Source of the DNA: Penicillium oxalicum
Lineage: Eukaryota; Ascomycota; Eurotiomycetes; Eurotiales; Aspergillaceae
Length of the DNA stretch: 64,000 bases
Direction of reading: 5' to 3'
Assembly (NCBI RefSeq): GCF_001723175.1
Contig: NC_064655.1
Location: forward strand, 3,224,001-3,288,000
Both the position numbers and the translations under genes were made by a program. The notes under the pieces were generated by a model that was not told the origin of the DNA, ran no database searches, and worked only from the letters and a program-made list of their open reading frames with translations. Positions 35,895 to 47,272 of this stretch are shown in pieces (within the stretch, counting starts at the first letter, position 1; each line of letters starts with the position of its first letter).

Positions 35895-37767
35895 CGTGTG
35901 ATTAAGATAAGAAAGAAGAAAGATTGAAGGGTTGTTTTTCAATGCGCTTGATGCCATTCAGTGTATCTTGTATGCACAGCTCATGACTTCAGTCATTTGA
36001 TCCGTGAGTCTGTGAACATTCTTTGAGCCAGGATCCGTTGCCTGCCAAATCTGGCTGTCAGTTGAAATGGTCACTTTTTATGCACTTCAGTATCAGACCA
36101 AATGTAAGATAAAGCCTTGCGGTTCTATTTCAAAGTAAAAGACAGCAACTGGAATTGGTGGAATGTTATGATCGCTCGGTTCGATTACACACCATCGGTT
36201 TACTGTTCTTCAACACTTCTCTCAAGCAGCTGAAGATGGAAATAGACACTTGTTGTCTTTTTTTTTGTTATAGGAAAGGGTGGAAAAGATGGTTTCTGCG
36301 AAGACTTGGGTATAGCTCTTTGATCTGATGTTCACTTGAAAAATATTTATATAGCCCTTGTAGAAATAGCTTTAACGCTGAAAAGATACTCCTAGTCAAG
36401 TCATCCAGTTTTCAAACCGAGTTGAAGTGTAGCGCAGAGGTCTGGTCATAGAGCGTTTGTTTTGCTTTGACTATGCGTTTTCCCTTCAATTATTGTTGAA
36501 TGGGTTCAAATTCCAACCGTTTGGAAGTAGGTATACGCTTTTTTTCTTTTGTCTAGTTGCCGAGGCTAGATTGCGACCGTTCGCTTTGCTATCAGACATT
36601 GACGAATTGGTCTTCAAGACTGAGATATCTCGAGACCGCCACCTGATTTCAATTGCGCGCATATTTCAGCAACCTGTTGCGAGCTCTTGCCACGGGTCTG
36701 TTCTTTTTGTAGAACCAACTTGAGATTTACAAAAGCTGATTCGCTGAGCACAGGCCAATATGCAGAAATCGGAAAGATTTTGCTATTGACCGGGCGAATT
36801 TACTAGCTAGCTGAAAACCCCTCAGGAAAGACTTGTGTTTTCAAATCAAATTTGCCAACTGCCTTGGGTATGGCTTGCAGTCATCACAATGAGGTGGTTT
36901 AGATGCGCCGGATGGGGCTGTTCATTCTGAACGAGGACCAACGAGAAAACTACGTAAGTTTACTCCCCCATGCTCAGATAAGAGAAATAAAAAGCAGCCT
37001 GGTGATAGGTTTGGCCCGGGGTTCGTCCTTTGAGCAGGCGGGACTTGAAACTAAGAGGACGGTCTCTGTGTCAGCCCAAGTACTGCACATTCGATACGCT
37101 GGTCTGAAACGCTCAGATAATCCTCAAAATGATATGCAGCCTCATAAAGCGGAGTCCTTGCAGATGAATTATGATAGATCAGCACAGTGAACCGGTGGAG
37201 CTTTGATATGCTGGCAGACATGGCGAGCCTCAATTCTGCATCAAGCTATCAACCACTTACGCAGATCTCATCCACCACATTCAACAAAATTATCTTGACA
37301 AAGAAATGAAAAAAATTTCTCACGAAGTCCCTGGCTCTGGTACGAGTTGCAGCATAAACGGGAATGCCGATAAACTCGTGGAGTGGTGAATTATTTCTTC
37401 CATTTCGCTTAGACACTTTGTGGTTGATGTCTAGGGTAGAAACCTGGGCAAATTTCAAAGCTTAGCCCGGAACTTCAGGGTAGAACAAATGAATTGGCTG
37501 ATCAAGAATGAAAACGACCTCATAAATGAACTTGGATACAGAGGAATACATTGAATGGGTCAAATGTCCCAATGACATGGGCTGGCAACAATGAGATGGG
37601 AATGATCTGCAGCCGAGAAGGCCGAGGTCAAAATGCGGGGAAAAAGTGGCGCAAATCGATGGATTTCTTAATTCCAAGGCAAACACCCCCATATTGTTGA
37701 TTATCGGCGCCCAAATAAAAGAATTCAGTGTTATGATCAGTACCAGACTCGAAGCGCACGCCTCGAA
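35895..37767. other. Divergent intergenic region between regulator and acyl-CoA dehydrogenase
   Basis: About 1.9 kb, AT-rich, with no frame that shows a domain. It serves as promoter for both flanking genes. A CGGAGT, the same hexamer repeated upstream of the PKS-NRPS, occurs at about 37148-37153, but a single hexamer is expected by chance. Confidence 0.45.
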
Positions 37768-39256
37768 ATGAATTTTGAAATCCCAAAAGAACTAACTGCT
37801 TACATTGCGGAAATCGATTGCTTCGTGAAGAAGAAGATTCTGCCATTGCAGCATACAGACGACAACAATCGATTCTTCGATCACCGACGCGAGCACTCCC
37901 GCACGGATTGGATTCACAATGGCAACCCAAAGCCCGAATGGGAAGATTTATTGAGTAAGTGCTGATGCGAAGGTCTATACTACAGAAAAAGAGGCCGCCA
38001 AGAGCTTACCAACAACAAGACCAGGCCCGGATTCTTGCCGATGAGGCTGGCTTTTTCCGTTTTGCACTACCCAAGCAGTACGGGGGACAGGAGCACCCGG
38101 ACACTAACCTATGGATGTCGGCAATTCGCTTTCATTTTGCCTCGCATCCAGTATACGGGGGTGGCCTTGGCCTCGCGAATGACCTGCAGAATGAACACAG
38201 CATTGTCGGTAACTTTCCAGATGTTCTAATGCTACATCACTTCGGGAGCCCTGAACAGCGCAGTACGTTCATCCCGGCTCGTCTGCGTGGAGAGTTTCGA
38301 TCAACGTTCGGTCTTACTGAACCGGATCACGGAAGTGACGCGACATTCATGACGACGACCGCTTGTCGCCAACGAGACGGATTTGAAATCAGCGGAGCCA
38401 AGAAGTGGCAGACGGGTGCCCACCACTGCACACACTTTCTGGTCTTTGCGAGAACTTCCGGCCAGCCGGGCTCATCCAAAGGTATCACTGCGTTTCTCGT
38501 GCCTCGTGATACCCCCGGTGTCAGGCTTGCCAGCTATGAGTGGACTTTGAATATGCCCACAGACCATGCCACTGTCGAGTTTGAGCGGGTGTGGGTCCCT
38601 GCATCAAGTGTGCTGGGTTCCATCGACCAGGGACTGGCGATTGCGCAGACCTTTGTGCATGAGAACCGTATACGCCAAGCGGCGAGTTCATGCGGTGCTG
38701 CCAAATTCTGTCTCGATCGCAGCATCGAGCGTGCGCGTTCTCGCAAGATCTGGGGCGAAGGCAAGATGTTAGCTGACAATCAGGCCATTCAGTTCCCTGT
38801 GGTGGAATTGATGACGCAAGTTGAGATGCTGCGGCTGCTCATTTTGAAGACCAGCTGCGATATGGACCGCATTGTGGCCGCTAGTAAAGCAGGCGATATT
38901 TCCCAGCCGCCATGGGTCGCGATCGAGCGTCAACTCAGCGACAAAGTGGCCATGTGTAATTTTTGGGCCAATCGACTATGTTGTCAGGCTGCCGACCGAG
39001 CGATTCAGGTATGTTGGTGGCTTGGTTCTTCTGCCCTGAGCGGGACGAGTTTGGGCTGACAGAGGATCAGATTCATGGTGGCGACGGTTATTCTCGTCAC
39101 TTCCCATTTGAACACATATATCGTCACTTTCGGCGATACCGCATCACTGAGGGTGCCGAGGAAATTCAAATGCGGAAAATCGCGGCTTATCTCTTTGGAT
39201 TCATCGAGCCGAAGGGGGACCTGAAGACCCGGCCTGCTTTAAAGGCGCACATCTAA
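37768..39256 (+). CDS. Acyl-CoA dehydrogenase-like flavoenzyme
   Basis: Three exons (37768-37954, 38020-39008, 39071-39256) give 453 residues. The first intron is 65 nt: the acceptor at 38019 was chosen because it alone keeps frame and yields WEDLLNQARILADEAGFFRF. The family order is complete: an all-alpha N-domain, ALPKQYGGQEHPDTNL, FGLTEPDHGSDATFM with the FAD/substrate-binding beta domain, GAKKWQTGAHH, ENRIRQAASSCGAAKFCLDR, and a C-terminal alpha domain with IHGGDGYSRHFPFEHIYR and ITEGAEEIQ. Glu419 is in the catalytic-base position of medium-chain enzymes. It would oxidise an acyl-CoA or acyl-carrier thioester to the enoyl form, or do an atypical oxidation. No peroxisomal or mitochondrial signal is obvious. 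It is at the right end of the cluster next to the regulator, so membership is plausible but not proven. Confidence 0.9.
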
Positions 39257-40012
39257 TTCCATAAAGATGCTGTCGTGGTTTCTCCAAGACCAAGAGCTCT
39301 TTGAAACTCCACGAAGGGTATGAATAGGATAGAGCTGAAGTAATCGTCACGTCAACGAGGGCACACCCGATTACTTTATTGACAATCAAGCTTTTCCCTC
39401 TTAGGTGACTCCCAGAAGATCGGCCGCAGTAGTAGATCCACGTGACCGTCAACTTCTAGAACGCTTGGCCCTTCTTAAAGCGGTGGCAACTGCTTGAATT
39501 TGCAACTAAAGGCACAAAAAAATTTACTTGAAGCTTCAGAGTGAAAGTCTCGCTATTGTTAGGTCTGTTTGCAGAGAGGCAGCGTAATAATACTTCCACG
39601 GCTTCTGCACGCTGTACTGAATTTTGTCGGAGTCGGCCTGCTTTTTAGGCTTCTGCAAAAGCACACGGCTCATGCAGACCGAAGTCAGTCTCATCGGGTT
39701 GCCGAGGGGTGGCGCCGCCAATCGTGCTCACCTTCCTTCTTCCGGCGACTGCCATCCGGTTACCTAAAAAAAATTCCTCTCCAGTCTCCACGAGACTATT
39801 GTGGGCCTCTCTCTTTCGCCTTGATGGATCATGAAACCCCACCCGGAGGTCTGCAAGCGAAAATGGCAACTGACATGACGGAGACGGAAAAAATTTCTTG
39901 TCTCTGCTTTTCTCGGTTTGTTTTCCCATCGCGCCGCTGTCGTTTGGACAGATCAGTATAGACTTGTCGCCTCTTTCTTCTGTGCGCAGTGCCTTCGAAC
40001 CACGATCCCAAT
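39257..40012. other. Spacer between acyl-CoA dehydrogenase and amino-acid permease
   Basis: About 750 bases, promoter of the permease. The overlapping short frames on both strands (for example 39645-40103) lack motifs and are not called. Confidence 0.45.
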
Positions 40013-41800
40013 ATGGCGTCTGAAGATGTCGCCCCGGCGCCCGCTGCTCCAAGCAAGTCGGTGAAAGACGAAGCTTTGGACTCGGACAACAAGCAAATTG
40101 CACAAGATATTAAGCCGTCGGATGCGGAGGGCAATCACTCGAAATCAGCTCCCGGAGAGCTGAAGCGCAAGCTAAAGAGTCGTCATCTTCAAATGATCGC
40201 TATTGGTTGGTGCTGCACCATGTCAATCTCACTCACAGGAACCACAACTAACAAGATTCATTTTACCTATACAGGCGGCACAATTGGCACTGGTACGCCA
40301 TGCATAGTAAAGCGCTCCGTTTCGGGACGGTTCTAACATATAGATTCAGGTCTTTTCATCTCCAGCGGCACGGCCATCGCATACTCTGGCCCAGCGGGCG
40401 CACTGATCGCCTATCTTTTTGTCGGATCAATCGTGTACTCCGTGATGACCTCCCTCGGCGAGGTTGCGACCTATATCCCCATCCCTGGCGCCTTCACGTC
40501 GTATGCCGCTCGTCTCATTGATCCTAGTCTTGGATTTTCAATGGGCTGGATCTACTGGTTCAATTGGGCTTCTACTTTCGCTGTGGAGCTCACCGCTACT
40601 GGCACAATCATTCAATATTGGGATCCAACTCTGAACATCGCGATCTTTATCGGTGTATTCTGGGTGTTCATCACAGCGCTGAATTTCTTGCCGGTCAATT
40701 TCTATGGTGAGCTGGAATTCTGGTTCTCAGCAATCAAAGTTGCCACGGTTATTGGCTTCATGATCTTTGCGATCTGCATCGATGTGGGCGTAGGGGACCA
40801 GGGCTATATTGGTTTCAAGTATTGGCACAACCCGGGCGCTTTTGCAACCCACTTGATTCACGAACCAGTCTCTGTTGGCAGATTTGTTGGATTCTGGGCC
40901 GTCTTGATCCAGGCCGGATTCTCTTACCAGGGAACCGAGCTTGTTGGTGTCGCCGCAGGTGAAACCGAAAACCCGCAGAAGACCGTTCCCTCCGCTATCC
41001 GCAAGACCTTTGTGCGGATCTTGTTGTTCTTTGTCCTCACAATCTTCTTCATCGGTCTTCTCGTTCCTTACACCAACGACAGACTCGTCACCAACACGGC
41101 CAATGCCTCGTCCTCGCCCATGGTGATTGCTGCCGACCTTGCTGGTGTCAAGGTCCTCCCAAGCTTGATTAATGTGGTGCTCTTGACGGTCGTCTTGTCG
41201 GCGGCTAATTCCAACGTGTACAGCGGCAGCCGAATTCTGACTGGCCTCGCACACGAGGGCTTTGCGCCAAAGATCTTTGCGCGAACAAACAACGGCGGTG
41301 TCCCATATGTGAGCGTCATGTTCACAGCGCTCTTTGGGCTTCTCGGCTTCATGAACGTCTCCAACGATGCCGGACAGGTTTTCACCTGGCTTGTCAACTT
41401 GTCCAGCGTGGCTGGATTCATTACTTGGTCTTCGATTAACGCATGCCACATTGCCTTTATGCGCGCACTGGCCGCCCGCAACATCTCCCGCGACACCCTT
41501 CCGTACAAGGCCATTCTCCAACCCTACTTGGCGTGGTACGGTCTGATCTTCAATATTCTCATCGCCTTGACGCAGGGCTTCACTGCCTTTATTCCCACTT
41601 TCAACGTAACCGACTTTTTCATCGCCTATATCTGCCCGATTGTCTTCGTGCTTCTGTATCTGGGACACAAGATCATTTTCAGGCCCTCGTTTGTCAAAGC
41701 TGCCGAGGCTGATCTTGATACGGGCCGTATGGCTTACAAGAAGGATACCGGACCTCCAAAGGCCTGGTACTGGAGAGTCTGGGGATGGGTCACGAAATAA
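40013..41800 (+). CDS. Amino-acid permease, APC superfamily (fungal YAT type)
   Basis: Three exons: 40013-40205, an 18-nt micro-exon 40275-40292, and 40350-41800, giving 553 residues. The start is the ATG at 40013; an upstream frame opens only with GTG. A charged N-tail ends RHLQMIAI, and the micro-exon encodes most of the conserved GGTIGTG substrate loop of TM1, continued as GLFISSGTAIAYSGPAGALI. About 12 membrane helices follow, with SLGEVATYIPIPGAFTSYAARL, GFSYQGTELVGVAAGETENP and SANSNVYSGSRIL, all classic for Gap1-type permeases. The C-terminus ends KAWYWRVWGWVTK. It imports amino acids by proton symport at the plasma membrane. Next to a PKS-NRPS it could supply the incorporated amino acid, but such permeases are abundant in fungi. 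Confidence 0.93.
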
Positions 41801-42536
41801 TGACAGTGATCTTGTCACATGATTGTATAGAATCTGATCTTCAATTGTCAGTCCTTTCTCGGATTCTCCCGTCGCGTTTGAGCCATCCATTCAATTCAAT
41901 CAATATCCTGATGTTACGCCACCGATCTGAATATTTAAATCCATACGGGCAACTATACTCTGGGAGTGCACAGTTAGCCAGATGGCGAATTTACGCCCAA
42001 ATATTCAAAAATCCTTTCACGGAGGAGGCGTGCGCCAGTTCGAATGACGACCCAATTCTTGTTGGCCTCGCCTGGCCGCCATCACAGTCTAGACTGTGTT
42101 CGTTCAAACTGCGCTGCCGCCACGTCCTGAACCTGACACTTGACAATTTCGAACAATGAGCAGTAGTATTTGCTCTCAGACACGAGGTAATTGGACCATC
42201 CAACGTCCCGGCGCAAACCCGCCTCGTGACACGAGGGCACGGCCACGCGTGCTTTGTTTTGAGTCCGTCTCCCGGGGATTTTGATTCCGCTGCATGAACA
42301 TTGGCATTATGTTTATGTCCCAATGATTCCAGGCTCACCACCTCTTGAAGAGTACATGGCCCCCTCCCCCTTGGCGCAGCTGGACTGTATCGGTGTCTTT
42401 TTGCATACGCACCTGAATGGTTGTGTTGAATCAAAGTCTCAACGAACGATATGAACTGTATATAGACGATCTGGAAACCTGAAAACAAAGTTCAAGCGTT
42501 TCGCCTTGTCATTTGCCATTGACGGACCCATACCAG

Positions 42537-42566
42537 GCTGTGTAGCGCTGTGTAGCGCTGTGTAGC
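42537..42566. repeat. Tandem 10-mer, three perfect copies
   Basis: The unit GCTGTGTAGC is repeated three times head to tail in non-coding DNA. Short tandem repeats of this kind vary between strains. No function is visible. Confidence 0.9.
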
Positions 42567-42704
42567 TTCTTGCCCGATCGCGAATAGTGCTTGGCGCTGG
42601 CCAGCTGCGGGTGCTCATTGGGTCTCCAACTGGATCCCTGTAATTTATGCATATGAGCTGTTCGATTCGATTTTCAGTCCGCAAAAGTTGTCACAAAAGA
42701 AAGC

Positions 42705-42735
42705 AAAAAAAAAAAAGGGAGGGGGGGGGGAGGGA
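42705..42735 (+). repeat. Polypurine tract, A12 followed by a G-rich run
   Basis: Twelve adenines run into GGGA, ten Gs and AGGG, giving 31 unbroken purines. The G part could fold as a quadruplex or the tract could form triplex DNA. It lies between the permease and the small secreted-protein candidate. Confidence 0.85.
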
Positions 42736-43194
42736 TTGACGAGTGAGGTGACAAAAGCAAAAGTAGGATGTTCTTGCTCCGCAGGTTTGCCCGTCCATAG
42801 CTGATAAACAAGTCAATCAGAGCCAACGATCACTCACAAGGACAATTGCTCCCATAGAGACAACGAATGGGTACCCCTTACAAAGACCATATCATGGCGA
42901 TGGTCAATCCAGCTTCAGCGGGCTATTCCATGTGGTTGTTCATACCATAAAGCTCTCCCCCTTCGACGAAGTCCCCACCCCTGCCATCATCAGACTCGGC
43001 CTCTTAGGCACGCAAGGGATAAGCATGATAAACAAACAAACCACTACTAAACATCCTCAGAGGTGCATTTACCTCGAAGCATCGGCTTTGATCCAACATT
43101 TCCTGCTGTATTCTCATCTTGGCCACTACAGGCATCCACCCACATCAGCCCCCAGTCGAACACCAAACACCCACAGCCTCAACCGGCTTTCAAT

Positions 43195-43742
43195 ATGTAC
43201 GGTCTAAAGTATCTTTCAGTCCTGAGTCTTGTGCTTCTTGCCGTCACAGCCAAAGAAGCGGCTCAAAAGACAACTGTACGTTGGAACCACTATGGGAGTG
43301 ATTCGTAACCGATTCGATCGATTTGGGGAAAAAACTCACCGTCAACACCCCTCTGCAGGTCGGGATTGAAACCGAGGAAAAGAGTTTTGGAAAGAGCGTG
43401 CCATTGGATGACTGTGAAGAGATTGATGAAGAGTGAGTTTCCAGGGGAAGCAGACGAGATGGCAGACATGGCTGGTTCCGAGAGCTCACCACCGTGACTT
43501 AGTGAGGTTTTTACCATCTCGGTTCAGAAGCATTGTCGGGTATTCACGTAAGTACAGACATACCCTGTGTTGTTCTATGCTGTAGCCACTGCTCCGCGAT
43601 CCATACTCACACTCTCTGTTCTCCATATGCCAGTGGTTCAGCTTGCACCGGTCGAAACACCCTTTTGACTCCTGGCGATCACTCGAACAAGGAGCCTGTT
43701 CCTATTATTTCAATCTACTGCCACTCGAAGCGACCTTTCTAA
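43195..43742 (+). CDS. Candidate small secreted protein (3' exon structure unresolved)
   Basis: The ATG at 43195 opens MYGLKYLSVLSLVLLAVTAK, a good signal peptide with a Leu/Val core and an Ala-x-Ala-like cleavage context. Exon 1 (43195-43275) joins exon 2 (43359-43432) through an 83-nt intron (GTACGT / TCTGCAG), giving VGIETEEKSFGKSVPLDDC and EEIDEE. A second donor (GTGAGT) follows at once. The remaining coding part is uncertain: one frame before the stop at 43740-43742 reads SACTGRNTLLTPGDHSNKEP and another ends earlier near 43685. The protein would be about 70-105 residues. I know no matching family. The splice signals and signal peptide support a real gene, but transcript data would be decisive. 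Confidence 0.42.
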
Positions 43743-44743
43743 GGAGGATGGCGTCCCTTTTTTTCGGTCGCGCAACAGTAATATCTCGCGTACAAAGACA
43801 GGTGCGAAAGTCACCGTGATCTATCTATACAAGGGGTGCTTCGTGCAACACAGAACAATGGATGCGGAGATTAAATTTCTATCTATCAGAGACTTTCTGG
43901 CACATAGTTCACCTGTTCAAATGGCGACTTCCAACCTCACACATACTCTCAGATACTGGAAACTCATGGACAGGCAAATAGATATATGAAACAGGCCCGG
44001 TGATGCATTTTGAGCCCCCAGAGTTCCTCATCTCCTACCCATCATCTACTTCAATCCACACTAATAAAGAACGGTGGTGTTGCGAGGGCATGTCTGCCCT
44101 CGTGGTTTCGTCGTTGGCAGCAAGCTTACGAATTGCAAAATTGCAGCGATCACTTTTGGCTACCGGGATAGCCTTTCCTTCGAGAATTCCTCCGCACTAG
44201 ATCTTCAGCACTCGAGATTCCAGTGATTTCAGCATGCTCGTGATCAGGAATCGATAGAGATCTCCCTGATGTTGACACCACTAGGTGTCAGTAGAGAGGG
44301 AAAAAGTCTTCCGGGCACGTCAAAAGACGAAGGGGGCGAAGCAGGTACATCACCTGAGGGAGTGCTAATTGTTGTTGATTCGGAGCATTTTCTGTTCAGT
44401 GAGCAAAATTATACAATCTTAAGTCTCCAATATTGAAAAGATGATTTTCTCCAGGCTATCTTGGTGACCATTTATTACTTTAAGCCAACCGGAGTTGACT
44501 GTCGTCATAAACCGCTGTCAGTCACGGCTCAACTCCGGAGTGGGATCCACTCCGTTGCTGAGCGCCGAGCAAAGGCCCGATCTCAGCTCCGTGAACAAAG
44601 TGAAGCTTTCTATTTTAAAAAGAAGGGACAAATGACGCGTATCCCGAGCCTCCATGACTTTGAAAGTAATGTCTTTTTTTGGCAACCACAAACTCATAAA
44701 TTCAGCCTCTTGTCTCATCAAAATCTCTCGCTAATTTTCCGAC
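43743..44743. other. Intergenic region upstream of the QDR-like transporter
   Basis: About 1 kb without a supported gene. A 139-codon frame (44461-44880) overlaps the transporter start in another frame and has no domain. Confidence 0.45.
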
Positions 44744-46349
44744 ATGCCCGTCGACGAATCTCGGAAGGAGCAGCCACCTGGCGGTGCTCCAATGACTACG
44801 GCGCTCCTTTCCAGGAGCGTCGAGCCTCCAGAACAGCCAGAAACAGCTGCTTCAGAGCCCCCGTTCAGCATCTTCGATAGACGGCAGAAATGGCTCATCG
44901 TGACTATCGCTTCCACTGCAGCAACATGTGAGCTCTAGCCCTTGCGATCATCCCGCGCCTGGCTCACTAAATATTTTACTAGTCTCGGGTTTCGCGTCGA
45001 ACATTTATTTTCCTGCACTTCCAACGATATCTGCTGATCTAGATGTTTCTTTGGAACTTGTCGACCTGACCGTAACCTCGTATCTGATCTTCCAAGGCCT
45101 CGCTCCAAGCCTCTGGGGTCCAATTTCCGATGTGAAGGGGCGCCGCGTTGCGTACCTGCTCACGTTCTTGGTTTTTACGGGTGCCTGTATTGTTCTAGCG
45201 GAGACCAAGAACTATGCCACTCTTATCGTTCTCCGGTGTCTTCAAAGTGCCGGTAGCGCAAGCACGATCGCCATCGGCTCGGGGGTGATTGGTGATATTA
45301 CCACGCGTGCCGAGCGAGGTGGGTTCATGGGCATCTTTCAGGCTGGTCTGCTAGTCCCAGTTGCTGCTGGGCCCATAATTGGAGGTGCTGTCGCCGGAAC
45401 CCTGGGCTGGCGGGCTATCTTCTGGGTATTGACCGCGTATAGCGGCGTTTTCATCATCGCAATGCTCGTTCTGCTGCCAGAGACATTGCGCTCGCTAGTC
45501 GCAAATGGAAGCATGGTGCCTTCGGCCTCGAACGTGATGGCTAAATACCCGCTGGTTGTCTACCAAAAGATCACTCAGGTTGAATGGAACCCGATGGATA
45601 CGCCGCCTCGAGCCCCGACAAAACGTGTTGATTTGACCGGACCTTTTCGCATTCTCGTCGGCAGACACGCCACTCCTATTATCATATTCCTTGCCATATA
45701 CTATGCAGTGTGGCAAATGAGCATCACCGCAATGTCTTCTCTGTTCAAAGACAAGTACGAACTGAGTGAGACTCAAATCGGTCTGACGTTCATTGCTAAT
45801 GGAGTCGGTTCAATGGTGGGCACATTGATTACTGGCAAAATCCTGGACGTTGACTACCGCAAGGTCAAGGCTCAATTTGAGGCTCAATATGATGTCGAAG
45901 GGACCAGTGTGGATGAGAATGACTTTCCCCTGGAAAAGGCCCGTCTTCGACTCACTCCGATCTTTGCATGCCTTCAGTGTTTGTCTTTGATCCTCTTTGG
46001 CTGGACGATTCAGTATACAGTTCATATCGCAGTCCCTATTATCTCGACTTTTATCACCGGATGGACGGTTGTCTCGATGCAATCCGTCATCATGACTTAT
46101 CTCGTTGACATTTTCCACGAAAGGAGTGCGGCTGCTAGTGCGAGTATCAACTTGGCCAGATGCTTGTTTGCAGCCGGTGGTACTAGCTTTGTGATGCCTT
46201 TAATTAACGCCGTAGGAGCTGGTGTGACGTTCACTATTTGTGCGGCAGTGCAGTTTGTCTCGTTGATTGCTCCCCTGATTCAATGGAGATTCGCTGCATC
46301 GTGGCGACGCGCGGCGGAGGGGGGAAAGAACAGAGCTAGCCTCAATTGA
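44744..46349 (+). CDS. MFS drug/H+ antiporter, DHA1 (QDR-like)
   Basis: Two exons (44744-44927 and 44983-46349) with a 55-nt intron give 516 residues. The splice joins the end of TM1 as STAATFSGFASNIYFPALPT, and the NIYFPALPT block is characteristic of QDR/AQR-type multidrug transporters. GLAPSLWGPISDVKGRRVAY is the MFS motif A between TM2 and TM3, IGSGVIGDIT and GIFQAGLLVPVAAGPIIGG are TM4-TM5 blocks, and a long central loop separates the halves. Helices 7-12 follow, with LVDIFHERSAAASASINLAR. These proteins export drugs, polyamines or organic acids across the plasma membrane. It stands next to a Zn2Cys6 regulator on the same strand, a common efflux-pump and regulator pairing, so it may protect the cell against an outside toxin or a cluster product. 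Confidence 0.92.
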
Positions 46350-47272
46350 AAACGTGATTTCATTGCAAATATAAATTATTTCAGTACTTCGAGAGAGATT
46401 CATGATATAGAGGCTTAGTTTCTCTGTACAGAAAGCCCCACTTCATTCAAACGTGGCTACCCTAATAGCACTCAGGTTTCATTCGTCCTTGTTGGTAGTT
46501 GTCACCCAACCTCACATAGCCGTATGTGTTAGTAGTAGACACATAAATATACACATAGAACTTCAGATTCTCTCGCCCTTCAGTCTTGCCATTCACACCC
46601 TTTTTTTCCATTCACCTTTTACCACAGTGTATCTCTGTGTATTTCCTGCGATTACTTTTTTTTTGGTTCAATGGGCCTCGAAACATTGGCTCCACAAGAT
46701 AAGATGAATCTTATTCCTGGAGGCGGGCCGTGCATTAAATCCCTTTGTCGAGCGTGTTACTCTAGTGCACATCGAACATAGAATCTAGACCTACGAAAAT
46801 GGAAACCACAGGCAATAATCTTTGATAGTAGAGTGCCAAGAAGGTGTCTTCTCTATCTTCAAGAGCAAAAAATATGGAGCCGAAGTCAACAACCACCTCT
46901 AGACAAAGATGGTCCACCTCAAATTTATTGAAAGTTGATGTTACTACGCATTAGCCTTCACGTAAATTCCAAGGCTCACCCTGTAGAAATCGTAGATCAT
47001 AGCATACTGGCAAACGCTGCGACTGTCTCTGGAGATGATTAAAGATGCGGTACGAGCAGATGGCGGCTTCTCAAAAGCGGTCGCGACGAGCGTGGTTTCC
47101 GGAGTCGAGACCCTGCCGGATCTGAGATTTGTCAATCCCGCTCAGCCCCGCTCGACTCCGGCATTCAAACCTTCGAACGCGTCGACCCGTCACCACGACT
47201 ACTCAATGCCATCCAGCGCCACCGGATTTTTTTGATTCAAGTAATCCAAGAGACTCTGCATGTCCGTTGGCC
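46350..47272. other. Spacer between the QDR-like transporter and the second regulator
   Basis: About 920 AT-rich bases with no domain-bearing frame. The frame that covers the regulator extends upstream to 47129 but has no ATG before 47273. Confidence 0.45.

Larger units (their letters stand above)
41801..43194. other. Intergenic region with simple repeats
   Basis: About 1.4 kb without a supported gene. It contains three perfect copies of a 10-mer (42537-42566) and a polypurine tract (42705-42735), listed separately. The right part is the presumed promoter of the small secreted-protein candidate. Confidence 0.5.

Noticed and set aside
36490..36530. A GGGTTCAAATTCC stretch resembling a tRNA T-arm
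   Set aside because: No acceptor stem, D-arm or anticodon arm can be paired around it.
37959..38019. An alternative start for the acyl-CoA dehydrogenase at 37959
   Set aside because: It lies inside the first intron. The start at 37768 with the acceptor at 38019 restores the conserved N-terminal helix and keeps frame.
40727..41890. A 387-codon open frame antisense to the amino-acid permease
   Set aside because: It is a codon-bias shadow of a strongly conserved permease on the other strand, with no domain of its own.
47129..47272. A longer N-terminus for the second regulator
   Set aside because: The frame opens with TTG and has no ATG before 47273; zinc clusters are normally near the N-terminus.
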